NCBI GenBank assembly: GCA_036985755.1 | Contig: BTQG01000038.1 | Coordinates: 1-21,540, forward strand | Reading direction: 5' to 3' | Source: JACZST01 sp036985755 | Lineage (GTDB): Bacteria; Actinomycetota; Acidimicrobiia; Spongiisociales; UBA5794 | Length of the DNA: 21,540 nt | Shown: positions 6,843 to 14,312 of the stretch, piece by piece | How the letters are laid out: each line of letters starts with the position of its first letter | Numbering within the stretch: the stretch's first letter is position 1 | Position numbers and translations under genes: made by a program | The notes under the pieces: generated by a model | The model's database searches: none | What the model was told of the DNA's origin: nothing | What the model saw: only the letters and a program-made list of their open reading frames with translations

Positions 6843-7647
6843 TCGCCCGGCGCATGACCGAGCCGGCATCGGGGATGTTTGTCCAGCGCTCGAAGGCGAT
6901 CTCGGCTTGGGCGATGAGCATGCCGAGCCCGTTGGCGGCTTGCAGTCCACGAGCCCTGGCATGCTGGAGCAGCTCCGACTCGATCGGCTCGTATACGAGG
7001 TCGTAGACCGCAGCCGTGGCGGGAAGAGCCGCAACGTCGAATGCCACACCGGGGGTCATCATCCCAACCGTCGTGGCGTTCACGGCGACACCCGCTCGAC
7101 TCAGCGCCTCATCGAACGGGGTGCCGAGGCCGACTCCAGCAACCGAATCCCCAAAATCGGCCGCCAGATCCGCGGCACGCGACGCCGTCCGGTTGCCAAC
7201 GGTCACGGCTTCGGCACGAGACGACACCAAAGCGCCGACCACCGCTCTGGCCGCACCACCGGCGCCGGCGACGACGGCGGTGATGCCCGCGAACCGGATG
7301 CCAAGCTCGCCCTCGGCGGCACGGCGAAAGCCGGGGGCGTCGGTGTTGAAGCCGACGAGGGCACCGTCATCTCGAAGGAGAACGCTGTTGACGGCGCCGA
7401 TCCGGCGAGCGTCAACCTCGATGTCGTCGAGATACTCCATGATTGCCTGCTTGTACGGGGTGGTCACCTGAAACCCGAGCCAATCTTCACCGCGAACCTC
7501 GCTGACGAATGCGGGTAGCTCCTCGAGTTCAAGGTCGCGCCGCTCGTACCTGGCGTCGATGCCGAAATGGTCGAACGCCGCGTTGTGCATGGCCTCGGAG
7601 TGGCGCCGCAGCAGCGGATGCCCGATCAGCGCCACCCGCTTCGTCAC
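6832..7647 (-). CDS. Shikimate/quinate dehydrogenase-like protein
   Basis: These 271 residues have the shikimate dehydrogenase fold: an N-terminal substrate domain and a C-terminal Rossmann domain. Catalytic Lys66 (VTTPYKQA) and Asp103 (GFNTDAPGF) are present, as are Asn87 (GAVNS), the glycine-rich loop AGAGGAARA (127-135) and the NADP-type motif NRTASR (152-157). The shikimate-carboxylate motif is altered. Where E. coli AroE has HSKSP with Ser14 and Ser16, this protein has RRHSE: the first serine is Arg15 and the second remains as Ser17. The GTG start overlaps the LLM stop as GTGA, so it is the last gene of the catabolic string rather than part of an aromatic amino acid operon. That position and the altered site suggest a different cyclic acid as substrate, though a housekeeping role is not excluded. 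Confidence 0.85.
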   Translation of the reverse strand: MTKRVALIGHPLLRRHSEAMHNAAFDHFGIDARYERRDLELEELPAFVSEVRGEDWLGFQVTTPYKQAIMEYLDDIEVDARRIGAVNSVLLRDDGALVGFNTDAPGFRRAAEGELGIRFAGITAVVAGAGGAARAVVGALVSSRAEAVTVGNRTASRAADLAADFGDSVAGVGLGTPFDEALSRAGVAVNATTVGMMTPGVAFDVAALPATAAVYDLVYEPIESELLQHARARGLQAANGLGMLIAQAEIAFERWTNIPDAGSVMRRAISP

Positions 7648-8657
7648 GCCGTGGTTTCGGGAAAGCGCACGTGGGGAACGATCTCGGCAGCCCACCGATC
7701 GAGCTGGTCGGGATCGGGGGTCAACGTGTGCAGCATGAATCGCTGCACGCCGGCGTCGACGCGTGCCTGCAGCGATTCGACGATCTCATCCGGCGTGCCA
7801 AACAGATAGACCTCCTCGAGATAATCGGGGCCTCTCGCATCGCTCATGACCCGCAGGAACGCCTCGTGCTGTTCCTCACGCGCCTTGACCGGGTCATCCG
7901 TCGCCACGAAGTGCATGAAGTTCTCGTGGGCCACGGTCAGGTCGGCCGGGTCCCTGCCGTTCTCCTTCAGATACGCCTGCAGCTCCTCCCAGTCGCGGGC
8001 GATGTCGTCCGGCGGACACGTGGGCCGCGGGATCCATCCCTCGGTTCTGAGGATCCGCTCCTTCACCGCCTCCACGAAACGGGGCAGATCGGGGGATCCG
8101 GTGTCGGCGAGCTGAGATCCGCCACCGATCCAGATCTCGGGGCGGCGCCCTGGTAGCGGTTCGATGAGCACGTCCTCGACGGAGTAGTACGTGCCGTCGT
8201 AGCTGACCGTCTCGCCCTCGAGCAGGGGCATGATGATGTCGAGGATCTCGTCGGTGCGGGCGCCGCGCTCGCTCTTCTTCACGCCAACCGCCGCATACTC
8301 CGGCGGGTACCAGCCGATGCCGGCTCCGAGGATGAACCGATTCTTGGACAGGAACTGCAGGGTGGCGATCTGTTTGGCGAACATCACCGGATTCCTGACC
8401 GGCACCACCATCACGGACGTGCCGAGCCTGACTCGATCGGTGACACCGGCGACGAGCGCCAGCGTGACAAGTGGCTCGAGGAACGACACCGAGTAGAACT
8501 GTTGGGCGGCGAGCAGGTGGTCGGTGATGAAGATCGAGTCGAAGCCGAGGTCCTCGACGTGCCCGGCGAAGTCCTTGATGCCCTCCGCTCGCTCGGGGCC
8601 ATCGTCCTTCCACACGAACGAGGGCAGGAACACCCCGAAGCGCTCGATGTTGTCCAT
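7644..8657 (-). CDS. LLM-class flavin-dependent oxidoreductase (F420-type)
   Basis: This 337-residue TIM-barrel protein belongs to the luciferase-like monooxygenase class. Typical family segments are FGVFLPSF at the N-terminus, SIFITDHLL (about residues 42-50), RLGTSVMVVPVRNPVMFAKQ and LGAGIGWYPPEY, followed by SERGARTDEILDI. Its pattern is closest to actinobacterial F420-dependent members, but FMN-dependent monooxygenases, including sulfonate-cleaving SsuD, share the fold, so the cofactor and substrate remain open. I chose the ATG at 8657 because it follows GGAAGG at 6 nt. A GTG at 8678 would overlap the hydratase stop as GTGA but lacks a good binding site. The gene sits between the enoyl-CoA hydratase and the shikimate-dehydrogenase-like gene in the same leftward string. 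Confidence 0.87.
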   Translation of the reverse strand: MDNIERFGVFLPSFVWKDDGPERAEGIKDFAGHVEDLGFDSIFITDHLLAAQQFYSVSFLEPLVTLALVAGVTDRVRLGTSVMVVPVRNPVMFAKQIATLQFLSKNRFILGAGIGWYPPEYAAVGVKKSERGARTDEILDIIMPLLEGETVSYDGTYYSVEDVLIEPLPGRRPEIWIGGGSQLADTGSPDLPRFVEAVKERILRTEGWIPRPTCPPDDIARDWEELQAYLKENGRDPADLTVAHENFMHFVATDDPVKAREEQHEAFLRVMSDARGPDYLEEVYLFGTPDEIVESLQARVDAGVQRFMLHTLTPDPDQLDRWAAEIVPHVRFPETTA

Positions 8658-8674
8658 GGTGGTCCTTCCGTTGT

Positions 8675-9451
8675 TCACCGGTTCTCGAATCTGGGGGGCC
8701 GCTTCTCGATGAAGGCCGCCGTTCCTTCCAGCATGTCGTCTGAGGAGAATACGATCTCGGAGGCCTCGAGCTCTCGGGCAAGGCCCTCGGCGAGCGACAC
8801 GTCCAGTGCGGCGTCGAGCGCACCCTTCGCCTCACGGACCGCCACCGGTCCACGAGAGGCGAGGATCTCGGCCAGGCCGATCGCTACGGCCTCGGCTTGG
8901 CCCTTGGCGGTCACCCGGTTCACCAATCCGATGTCGTGCGCCGTCTCGGCATCGATGGTCTCGCCGAGCAGGATCATCTCCTTTGCCCTGGCCAGGCCGA
9001 TCAACCTGGGGAGGCGCTGGGTCCCACCCGAGCCCGGCATCACGCCGAGCCCGACCTCAGGGAACCCGAGCCTGGCGCTCTCAGCGGCAACTCTGAGGTC
9101 GCAGCACAGCGCCAGCTCGAGCCCGCCCCCGAGAGCATCACCCTCGATGGCCGCCACCGTGGGCACGGGAAGACCGGCGAGCCGGCTATAGGCCGCGTTC
9201 TCTTCAACCAGCTTCCGCTCACCGACTCGACCGTGCAGCGAAGGAAACTCCTTGACGTCGGATCCCGCCGAAAAGGCGCGGTCCCCGGAAGCAGTCACCA
9301 CCACAGCCCGTGCCTCGGCGTCGCTCTCGATGGCTTTGAGCGCGGCGTCGAGGGCTCTGGTCAGATCTCTCGAGACGAGGTTGAGTGGCGGGTTGTTGAG
9401 CCGCAGAATGGTGACCAAACCGGGGTCGACGACGATCAGATCGGTGGTCAT
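8675..9451 (-). CDS. Enoyl-CoA hydratase/isomerase family protein
   Basis: A crotonase-fold protein of 258 residues, probably a hydratase acting on an acyl-CoA intermediate in the cytoplasm. The oxyanion-hole segments are AFSAGSD (59-65) and GDALGGGLELAL (104-115). Both glutamates expected in hydratases are present: Glu112 in GGLELAL and Glu132 in FPEVGLGVMPGSGGTQRL. The C-terminus ends in FIEKRPPRF, matching the usual FxEKRxPxF. Its ATG overlaps the stop of the CoA-transferase as ATGA, so the two are made together, which fits activation of an acid to a CoA thioester followed by hydration. The true substrate is not visible from sequence, and crotonases also include lyases and isomerases. Confidence 0.9.
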   Translation of the reverse strand: MTTDLIVVDPGLVTILRLNNPPLNLVSRDLTRALDAALKAIESDAEARAVVVTASGDRAFSAGSDVKEFPSLHGRVGERKLVEENAAYSRLAGLPVPTVAAIEGDALGGGLELALCCDLRVAAESARLGFPEVGLGVMPGSGGTQRLPRLIGLARAKEMILLGETIDAETAHDIGLVNRVTAKGQAEAVAIGLAEILASRGPVAVREAKGALDAALDVSLAEGLARELEASEIVFSSDDMLEGTAAFIEKRPPRFENR

Positions 9452-11010
9452 TGGTCTCCCCCAACGAGGCGCCGCCGCAGTCCCATCGTACCGGCGGCGA
9501 ACACCGCCCGGTCCATCCGGCCGAGTTCAGGAGCAACCTGAGGACGAAATCCCATGTTGGCGATGACGTCGGCTTCGGGATCGATGCCCTCGGCCACCTC
9601 GATTAAAACCACGGCGCCGTCGATGAGGGCGAACACGGCCCGCTCCGTGATGTAGCGAACCTCCTGGCCGCGCTCGGCGGCGATTCGGCCGCTGAAGCTG
9701 ATCTCGTTGACGCGATCGACGAACTTCTCGGTCTTGCCCTCGTGCTCGATCCGGAGACGACCCCCGTCGATCGCCACCTCCAGCCCCCCGGTGGTGAGGG
9801 TTCCGACAAAGCACACCTTCCTGGCGCCTGTGCTGATGTTGGGGAAGCCCCCCGGACCGCGAAGACGATCGCCGAAGGCGTGCACGTTGATGTTTCCCTC
9901 GGCATCGACCTCGGCGAAAGACAGGCTGGCGATATCGATGCCTCCGCCGTCGTAGAAGTCGAACATGTACGGCTGGTCGATGAGGGCCTGGTAGTTGAGA
10001 CCGGCACCGCCGTCGGCTCCCCCGGCCGGGACGCCGCCGAAGACCCCTTGCTCCACGGTCAGCACCAGCAGGTCGGCGATCCCTTCCTCGCGGGCGATCG
10101 CACCAATGTCCTGGCTGATACCGAAGCCCAGGTTTCCCACCTGGCCCGGTGCGAACTCGAGGAGCGACCTTCGGGCGATGACCTTGCGCACGTCGAGCGG
10201 GATCGGTTTGCCATCGCCGGCGGCGGCCAGGCGCTCTGCCCCTGCGTAGTAGGGGGAGTAGTCGGTGAGATACGTCTGGGTCTGGTCGGGGTCGAGATAG
10301 GCGTAGTCGACGAGCGCACCGGGAATGTGCACCCGGCGCGGGGTGAGGCTCCCCGCGGGGACACAGCGCTTTGCCTGGGCAATGACAATCCCGCCCGAGT
10401 TACGGGCCGCCATCGCCATCGGGAGCATCTCTGCGTTGATCGCCTCTTCGTCGAGTGTGAGATTGCCCTCCTCGTCGATCGTCGAGCCTCGAATCACCGC
10501 GACGTCGATGGGAAAGGCGTGGAAAAAGAGCCATTCCCGGCCTGCCAGCTCCACGACCTCGACGAGGTCTTCGGTCGCCGACCCTTGTTTGCCCCCGGTC
10601 TGTCGCGGATCGACATAGGTGTGGAGGCCGACCCTGGTGATGAGACCGGGTCGTCCGGCCGCGATCTCGCGGGACAGTTGCGAGAGCACTCCCTGCGGGA
10701 ACGAGTAGGCCTCGATCTCACCATCGGCGACCATCTCGGCGAGCCGCGGCTCGTTGCCGATGTTGGATCCGATGGTGCGGCGCATCAGGCCGGGGATGGC
10801 GAGCTGTGAGAACCCCCGATCGGCGAAGTCACCGATGCCGACGACGCGCACGGTGGTGAGGTCCCTGGGGTGACCGTTTCTGCGATACACCTCGGCGAGC
10901 GCGTCGATAAAGCGTTGCGGCACGGCGTGGCCGGCTCCGGACCCCCCGACGATCACCGTTGTGCCGTCACGGATGAGCCCAACAGCCTCTTCGACTTCTA
11001 CCAATCTCAA
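9448..11010 (-). CDS. Fused acyl-CoA:acetate/3-ketoacid CoA-transferase (family I)
   Basis: This 520-residue protein carries both halves of a family I CoA-transferase in one chain, as in propionate/acetate CoA-transferases of the YdiF type. The N-terminal alpha part shows GTTVIVGGSGAGHAVPQ and the glycine-rich GSNIGNEPRL region. The beta part has the catalytic glutamate, Glu320, in TVEQGVFGGVPAGG. It transfers CoA from a donor thioester to a carboxylic acid through a glutamyl-CoA intermediate. The start is read as TTG at 11010, with only a weak CAGGG site upstream. The first residues (RLVEVEEAVGLIRDG) match where family proteins begin, so the start should be close. The stop overlaps the enoyl-CoA hydratase start. 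It most likely activates the acid produced by the upstream dehydrogenases, which is an inference from order. Confidence 0.9.
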   Translation of the reverse strand: MRLVEVEEAVGLIRDGTTVIVGGSGAGHAVPQRFIDALAEVYRRNGHPRDLTTVRVVGIGDFADRGFSQLAIPGLMRRTIGSNIGNEPRLAEMVADGEIEAYSFPQGVLSQLSREIAAGRPGLITRVGLHTYVDPRQTGGKQGSATEDLVEVVELAGREWLFFHAFPIDVAVIRGSTIDEEGNLTLDEEAINAEMLPMAMAARNSGGIVIAQAKRCVPAGSLTPRRVHIPGALVDYAYLDPDQTQTYLTDYSPYYAGAERLAAAGDGKPIPLDVRKVIARRSLLEFAPGQVGNLGFGISQDIGAIAREEGIADLLVLTVEQGVFGGVPAGGADGGAGLNYQALIDQPYMFDFYDGGGIDIASLSFAEVDAEGNINVHAFGDRLRGPGGFPNISTGARKVCFVGTLTTGGLEVAIDGGRLRIEHEGKTEKFVDRVNEISFSGRIAAERGQEVRYITERAVFALIDGAVVLIEVAEGIDPEADVIANMGFRPQVAPELGRMDRAVFAAGTMGLRRRLVGGDQ

Positions 11011-11023
11011 CGCTTGGCCCTGA

Positions 11024-11785
11024 TCACTGCATGAACCCCCCGCCGTTGGGGTTCAATGTCTGCCCGTGATACAGCGCGGCCGCGTCGGAGAGCAGGAACA
11101 CCACCGACGCCGCAATGTCTTCCGGTTCGGCGAAGCGGCGGGAGGAAAGCTCAGCGAGCCGGCGCCGCCCTGACTCGCTATCCACCAACTCGCGAGTCAT
11201 GTCGGTGACGGTGAACCCTGGGGCCACTGCGTTGACGCGAATCCCTCGAGGTCCGAACTCCCGTGCCATCGACTTGGTGAGGCCGAGGAGCCCGGCCTTG
11301 GCCGCCGAGTAGTGGGCAAGCTCGGGCCAACCGATCTGGCCCAACCGCGACGAGATCATGACGATCGCCCCGCTCCCCCGTTTCACCATGCCGGGCAGCG
11401 CGGCACGTGAGCAGTAGAAGGGGGCGAACAGGTTTGTCCGTAACACCTGATCCCACTCCTCATCACTCATGTCGAGGACCGGGCTCGACGGCATCACCCC
11501 GGCGTTGTTGACCAGACCGTCGATCCTCCCGAAGGCTCCCTCCGCCTCGGCAACCATCTGTTGCGCAGAATCGGGTTCGGAGATATCCGCTTGAAAGGCA
11601 GCCGCCGAGCGTCCCATGGACTCCACGGCCTCGACCACCGCCGCGGCTGCATCGGAATCCTCGCGAAACCCGACGGCCACGTCTGCTCCTGCATCACCTG
11701 CAGCTTTGGCGATAGCGGCGCCGATGCCACGGCTGCCGCCGGTCACCAATACCACTCGATTGGCCAGGGAGAACGGGTTGGTCAC
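11024..11785 (-). CDS. Short-chain dehydrogenase/reductase (FabG-like), second of a pair
   Basis: A classical SDR of 253 residues with NAD(P)-binding TGGSRGIG (15-22), NNAG (93-96), Asn118, and the catalytic set Ser146, Tyr159 and Lys163 (SSRLGQIG, then HYSAAKAG). The C-terminus has an ordinary SDR ending with GQTLNPNGGGFMQ, where most relatives have VDGG. It oxidises an alcohol or reduces a ketone; the substrate is unknown. The GTG start lacks a visible ribosome binding site and lies 51 nt after the preceding SDR gene, but the distance from start to the TGG motif is normal. Thirteen bases separate it from the CoA-transferase. Possible roles include a beta-oxidation-type hydroxyacyl step or a sugar-acid oxidation. 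Confidence 0.88.
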   Translation of the reverse strand: MTNPFSLANRVVLVTGGSRGIGAAIAKAAGDAGADVAVGFREDSDAAAAVVEAVESMGRSAAAFQADISEPDSAQQMVAEAEGAFGRIDGLVNNAGVMPSSPVLDMSDEEWDQVLRTNLFAPFYCSRAALPGMVKRGSGAIVMISSRLGQIGWPELAHYSAAKAGLLGLTKSMAREFGPRGIRVNAVAPGFTVTDMTRELVDSESGRRRLAELSSRRFAEPEDIAASVVFLLSDAAALYHGQTLNPNGGGFMQ

Positions 11786-11836
11786 GATGACCGGACCGAG
11801 GCAAAAAGGGCGGCGTCGCGGGTCATCGGCATCCGC

Positions 11837-12607
11837 TCACAACCTGGGGACGGTGAGTCCCCCGTCGACGGTAAGCACCTGGCCCGTGGCGTACGGGATC
11901 TCTCCCCGTGCCAGCGCCGAGACGGCACGACCCACATCGTCCGGGGTACCCCAGCGCTTGTCGAGGGTGAGCCCATGTTCGATCAGGTCGTCGTACTTTT
12001 CCTTGACGCCCACAGTCATGTCCGACTCCACGATGCCCGGGCGCACCTCGTAGACGTCGATATCGTGCTCGGCGAGCCGGCTCGCCCATAGCTTCGTCGC
12101 CATCGACACGCCGGCCTTGCTGATGCAGTACTCGGCCCGATTGGTCGACGCCAGCACCGCGCTGATCGACGAGATGTTGATGATCCGGCCGCGGAATGAC
12201 GGGTCCGCGTCGTGCTGCTCGATCATGCGCCTGGCAACCGCCTGGGTGAGCAGGAAGGGCCCCTTCAGGTTCACCGCCATCACCGTGTCGAAGTCGGCCT
12301 CGTTCACCGCCAGCATGTCGTTGCGGCCCGGTGAGGTGATCCCTGCGTTGTTTACCAGCACGTCGATCCGGTCGAGGGCGGCGAGTGTCGCGGCAACGAC
12401 CTCGTCGCGAGCTGCAGCGTCGCCGACGTCGCCTCGAACGTAGATGACCTCTCCCAGGCCCGCCAGCTCGGCAAGGACCGGCTCGACGTCTTCCGGCGGC
12501 CGGACCCCGTTTGCCGCCACCCGGTAGCCGTCCTCGAGGAGCCTGCGGGAGATCCCGAGCCCGATCCCTCTGGCTCCTCCGGTGACGAGGGCGACGTTCC
12601 CGGTCAC
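11837..12607 (-). CDS. Short-chain dehydrogenase/reductase, coupled to the GH88 gene
   Basis: A classical SDR of 256 residues with TGGARGIG (9-16), NNAG (86-89), Asn113 and the catalytic Ser147, Tyr160 and Lys164 (NISSISA, then EYCISKAG). The segments EYCISKAGVSM, RPGIVESDM and ATGQVLTVDGG resemble the group annotated as 3-ketoacyl-ACP reductases in sugar-catabolism operons. The GTG start follows GGAGG and overlaps the GH88 stop as GTGA, so the two are translationally coupled. SDRs of the KduD/DhuD type reduce the keto-sugar acid that follows unsaturated uronate cleavage, which makes a related step plausible here. That link rests on gene order and family, not on specific residues. Confidence 0.88.
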   Translation of the reverse strand: MTGNVALVTGGARGIGLGISRRLLEDGYRVAANGVRPPEDVEPVLAELAGLGEVIYVRGDVGDAAARDEVVAATLAALDRIDVLVNNAGITSPGRNDMLAVNEADFDTVMAVNLKGPFLLTQAVARRMIEQHDADPSFRGRIINISSISAVLASTNRAEYCISKAGVSMATKLWASRLAEHDIDVYEVRPGIVESDMTVGVKEKYDDLIEHGLTLDKRWGTPDDVGRAVSALARGEIPYATGQVLTVDGGLTVPRL

Positions 12608-13983
12608 GACTCACCTCCGCCAAAGAAGGTGTAGTAGGGATCGTCGTCGGCCATTCGCTGGACGTAGAGGGCGAGCTCGACGAGGTGATAGTCGCCCCAC
12701 AGCACCGATTCGCCCGACGGGACCCCCGAGCCGTCTCGGTCCCAACCGCGCGGCCGATGGTACAGCCCGTGGAGCAGGAGGCCCTCGTGGTCGGCGTCGG
12801 TGCTCAGGTAATCGTCGCTGAGCAACCTCTCCAGCACGGTGAGCCCGGCCTGGGTGTACCGGGGCCCGTCCGGATCCTCCCGGATGCTCAGGTAGCGACC
12901 GAGACGCAGCAGCCCCTGGGCGGCGATCGCTGCTGCCGAGCTGTCGACGGGCTCATAGGCGTTGGCGGGCTCGGCGGGACGGCTCAGGTAGTCGCCGAGT
13001 TTCGTCAAGCCTGGAGCACCGGTGTCCCAATAGGGAATCCCATCGGTAGGGGTTTGGTCGATGTAGAAGTCGGAAGTCGCTCGAGCGGCACGCAACCATG
13101 AGGACTCGATCTGGGCGCGTCCGCCGAAAGGCTCGAGAGCTTCGTCATCGACCGTTTCGAGGAATTCCAACAGCTCGGCAAAGCCGGTCACCACCCAGGC
13201 CAGCCCGCGCGTCCATGTCGAGAACGGCGAGTACCCCTGCTGCGTGCCCGGTGCCCGGTACGTTCCGTCGGTGACGTTGAACGTGCTCTCGTGGGCCACC
13301 CGCCCCCAGATGTCGTAGATGTCGCGATCCTCGCCGTAGTAGACGCTGTGCTCTGCGGTCGCACCGGCGTGCTCGATGCCACGCTCCAGCAGCGAGATGC
13401 GCCGATCGTTCTCGCCCATCAGCACGTGGCCCAGCCGGTGGGCCAGCATGAGCGACCGTACCGACCGGATCGTGTCGCAGAACAGCGAGTGCGGCCCGTT
13501 GAACGAGTAGATGTACCCGCCACCGGCGGCGGTGGGCGACCAGCGGGCGGCCTGGACCGCACCGCTCACACGGAGCGCCTGTTCGTAGAAGGCGAGCTCC
13601 CACGGATCCATGGAGATTCGCCCTTCCAGCATCAGCCTCCTCAGGTTCCCGTAGGTGCTGACGTTGTTGAAACCGTGGTCGTGAACGCCCGTGTGGGTGA
13701 GGTGTCGCGCCATCCGATCCCGGGTCAGGTTCCTTCCCAACTCGAGGGCATCGGTGTCGCCGGTGGCATCGAAGTGAAGGATTGCCCATCCGTAGAGGAA
13801 TCCCTCGGTCCACTCCGTCCAGCCCCGCGCGGTGTACTTGCCCGCCACGGTATAGACCGGTGTTCCGGCATCGGAGGGGTATGCGGTGCACAGTCGCTTC
13901 ACCTTTGGTCCGGACAGGTCCCAGAGCCTATGGAGTTGCGGACCCAGGGACGCCGGCTCGATGTCCTTGTCGATGTCAACCAT
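12604..13983 (-). CDS. Glycoside hydrolase family 88 protein (unsaturated glucuronyl hydrolase-like)
   Basis: This 459-residue (alpha/alpha)6-barrel protein matches GH88 along its length. Matching segments are WTEWTEGFLYGWAILHF (55-71), VHDHGF with Asp102 at the place of Asp88 of the Bacillus GL1 enzyme, FCDTIRSVRSLMLAH with Asp170 at the place of catalytic Asp149, STWTRGLAWVVTGF (255-268), GIPYWDTGAP, VDSSAAAIAAQGLL and LWGDYHLVELAL. GH88 enzymes hydrate the 4,5 double bond of unsaturated uronyl residues, releasing them from oligosaccharides. There is no signal peptide, so it acts inside the cell on an imported substrate. The ATG at 13983 has no ribosome binding site, but it overlaps the end of another open frame by 8 nt, which suggests reinitiation. 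No polysaccharide lyase or sugar-acid kinase/aldolase accompanies it here, so its natural substrate may be a different uronide. Confidence 0.9.
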   Translation of the reverse strand: MVDIDKDIEPASLGPQLHRLWDLSGPKVKRLCTAYPSDAGTPVYTVAGKYTARGWTEWTEGFLYGWAILHFDATGDTDALELGRNLTRDRMARHLTHTGVHDHGFNNVSTYGNLRRLMLEGRISMDPWELAFYEQALRVSGAVQAARWSPTAAGGGYIYSFNGPHSLFCDTIRSVRSLMLAHRLGHVLMGENDRRISLLERGIEHAGATAEHSVYYGEDRDIYDIWGRVAHESTFNVTDGTYRAPGTQQGYSPFSTWTRGLAWVVTGFAELLEFLETVDDEALEPFGGRAQIESSWLRAARATSDFYIDQTPTDGIPYWDTGAPGLTKLGDYLSRPAEPANAYEPVDSSAAAIAAQGLLRLGRYLSIREDPDGPRYTQAGLTVLERLLSDDYLSTDADHEGLLLHGLYHRPRGWDRDGSGVPSGESVLWGDYHLVELALYVQRMADDDPYYTFFGGGES

Positions 13984-14257
13984 CAGCGGCGTGCACCTCG
14001 ATGCTGGGGGCGAACTCGAAGCGAGCATGGCAGGGCGGGCTCAACCGCACCATGCCCAGACCGAGTGTGACCACAGCGAAATCAACCTCGCCGGCCGGCC
14101 GTACGGCGATAGGCACGAATGACCTCCATCCGGCGCCGGCAAGAGCGCTCGTCGCCGATGCTGCACCAGGGTTGCTGAGTTGAAAAGTAGCAGGACTGCG
14201 CCGCGTCGGGCTTGCTGGAGGCCACCTCCCAGGATTTGCACAATCGTTTGCATCCAC
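13976..14257 (-). CDS. Possible small or truncated open frame upstream of GH88
   Basis: I do not recognise this frame. From a GTG at 14257 it would encode 93 residues. Residues from about 30 onward read like a beta-rich domain end (GWRSFVPIAVRPAGEV, then VTLGLGMVRL and FEFAPSIEV). The codons are G/C-rich at third positions, and its TGA overlaps the GH88 ATG as ATGGTTGA, the arrangement of a coupled gene pair. However, the GTG has no ribosome binding site. The open frame continues into the antisense of the binding-protein gene, where it is not believable. It may be the 3' remnant of a larger gene cut off when the transporter arm arrived, a real small gene, or chance. Confidence 0.3.
   Translation of the reverse strand: MDANDCANPGRWPPASPTRRSPATFQLSNPGAASATSALAGAGWRSFVPIAVRPAGEVDFAVVTLGLGMVRLSPPCHARFEFAPSIEVHAADG
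14237..14252. promoter_or_regulatory. LacI-type operator candidate between the two arms of the locus
   Basis: TGCACAATCGTTTGCA has matching TGCA ends. Read on the minus strand, TGCAAACGATTGTG fits the general LacI-family pattern TGNAANCGNTTNCA except at its last two bases. It overlaps the -35 box of the transporter promoter, where binding would repress. The LacI-family gene about 5.7 kb away is the natural candidate regulator; the pairing is inferred. Confidence 0.4.
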
Positions 14258-14276
14258 GAATCCGACTCCGTACGCT
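14248..14276 (+). promoter_or_regulatory. Candidate promoter for the ABC transporter operon
   Basis: TTGCAT (14248-14253), a 17-nt spacer and TACGCT (14271-14276) form a plausible -35/-10 pair. Transcription would start near 14283, leaving a leader of about 30 nt that holds the GGGGAGG ribosome binding site. The rest of the 329-base gap between the GH88 start and the binding-protein start (13984-14312) holds the operator candidate and the doubtful open frame. On the minus strand only an isolated TACTTT (14189-14184) could serve as a -10 for the leftward genes. Confidence 0.45.
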
Positions 14277-14312
14277 TCGGCAGCGACGGTTCGATCTCGT
14301 GGGGAGGCATTC

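Noticed and set aside
9742..10809. Long plus-strand open frame of 355 codons
   Set aside because: Antisense to the CoA-transferase, whose catalytic glutamate and glycine loops are intact on the minus strand.
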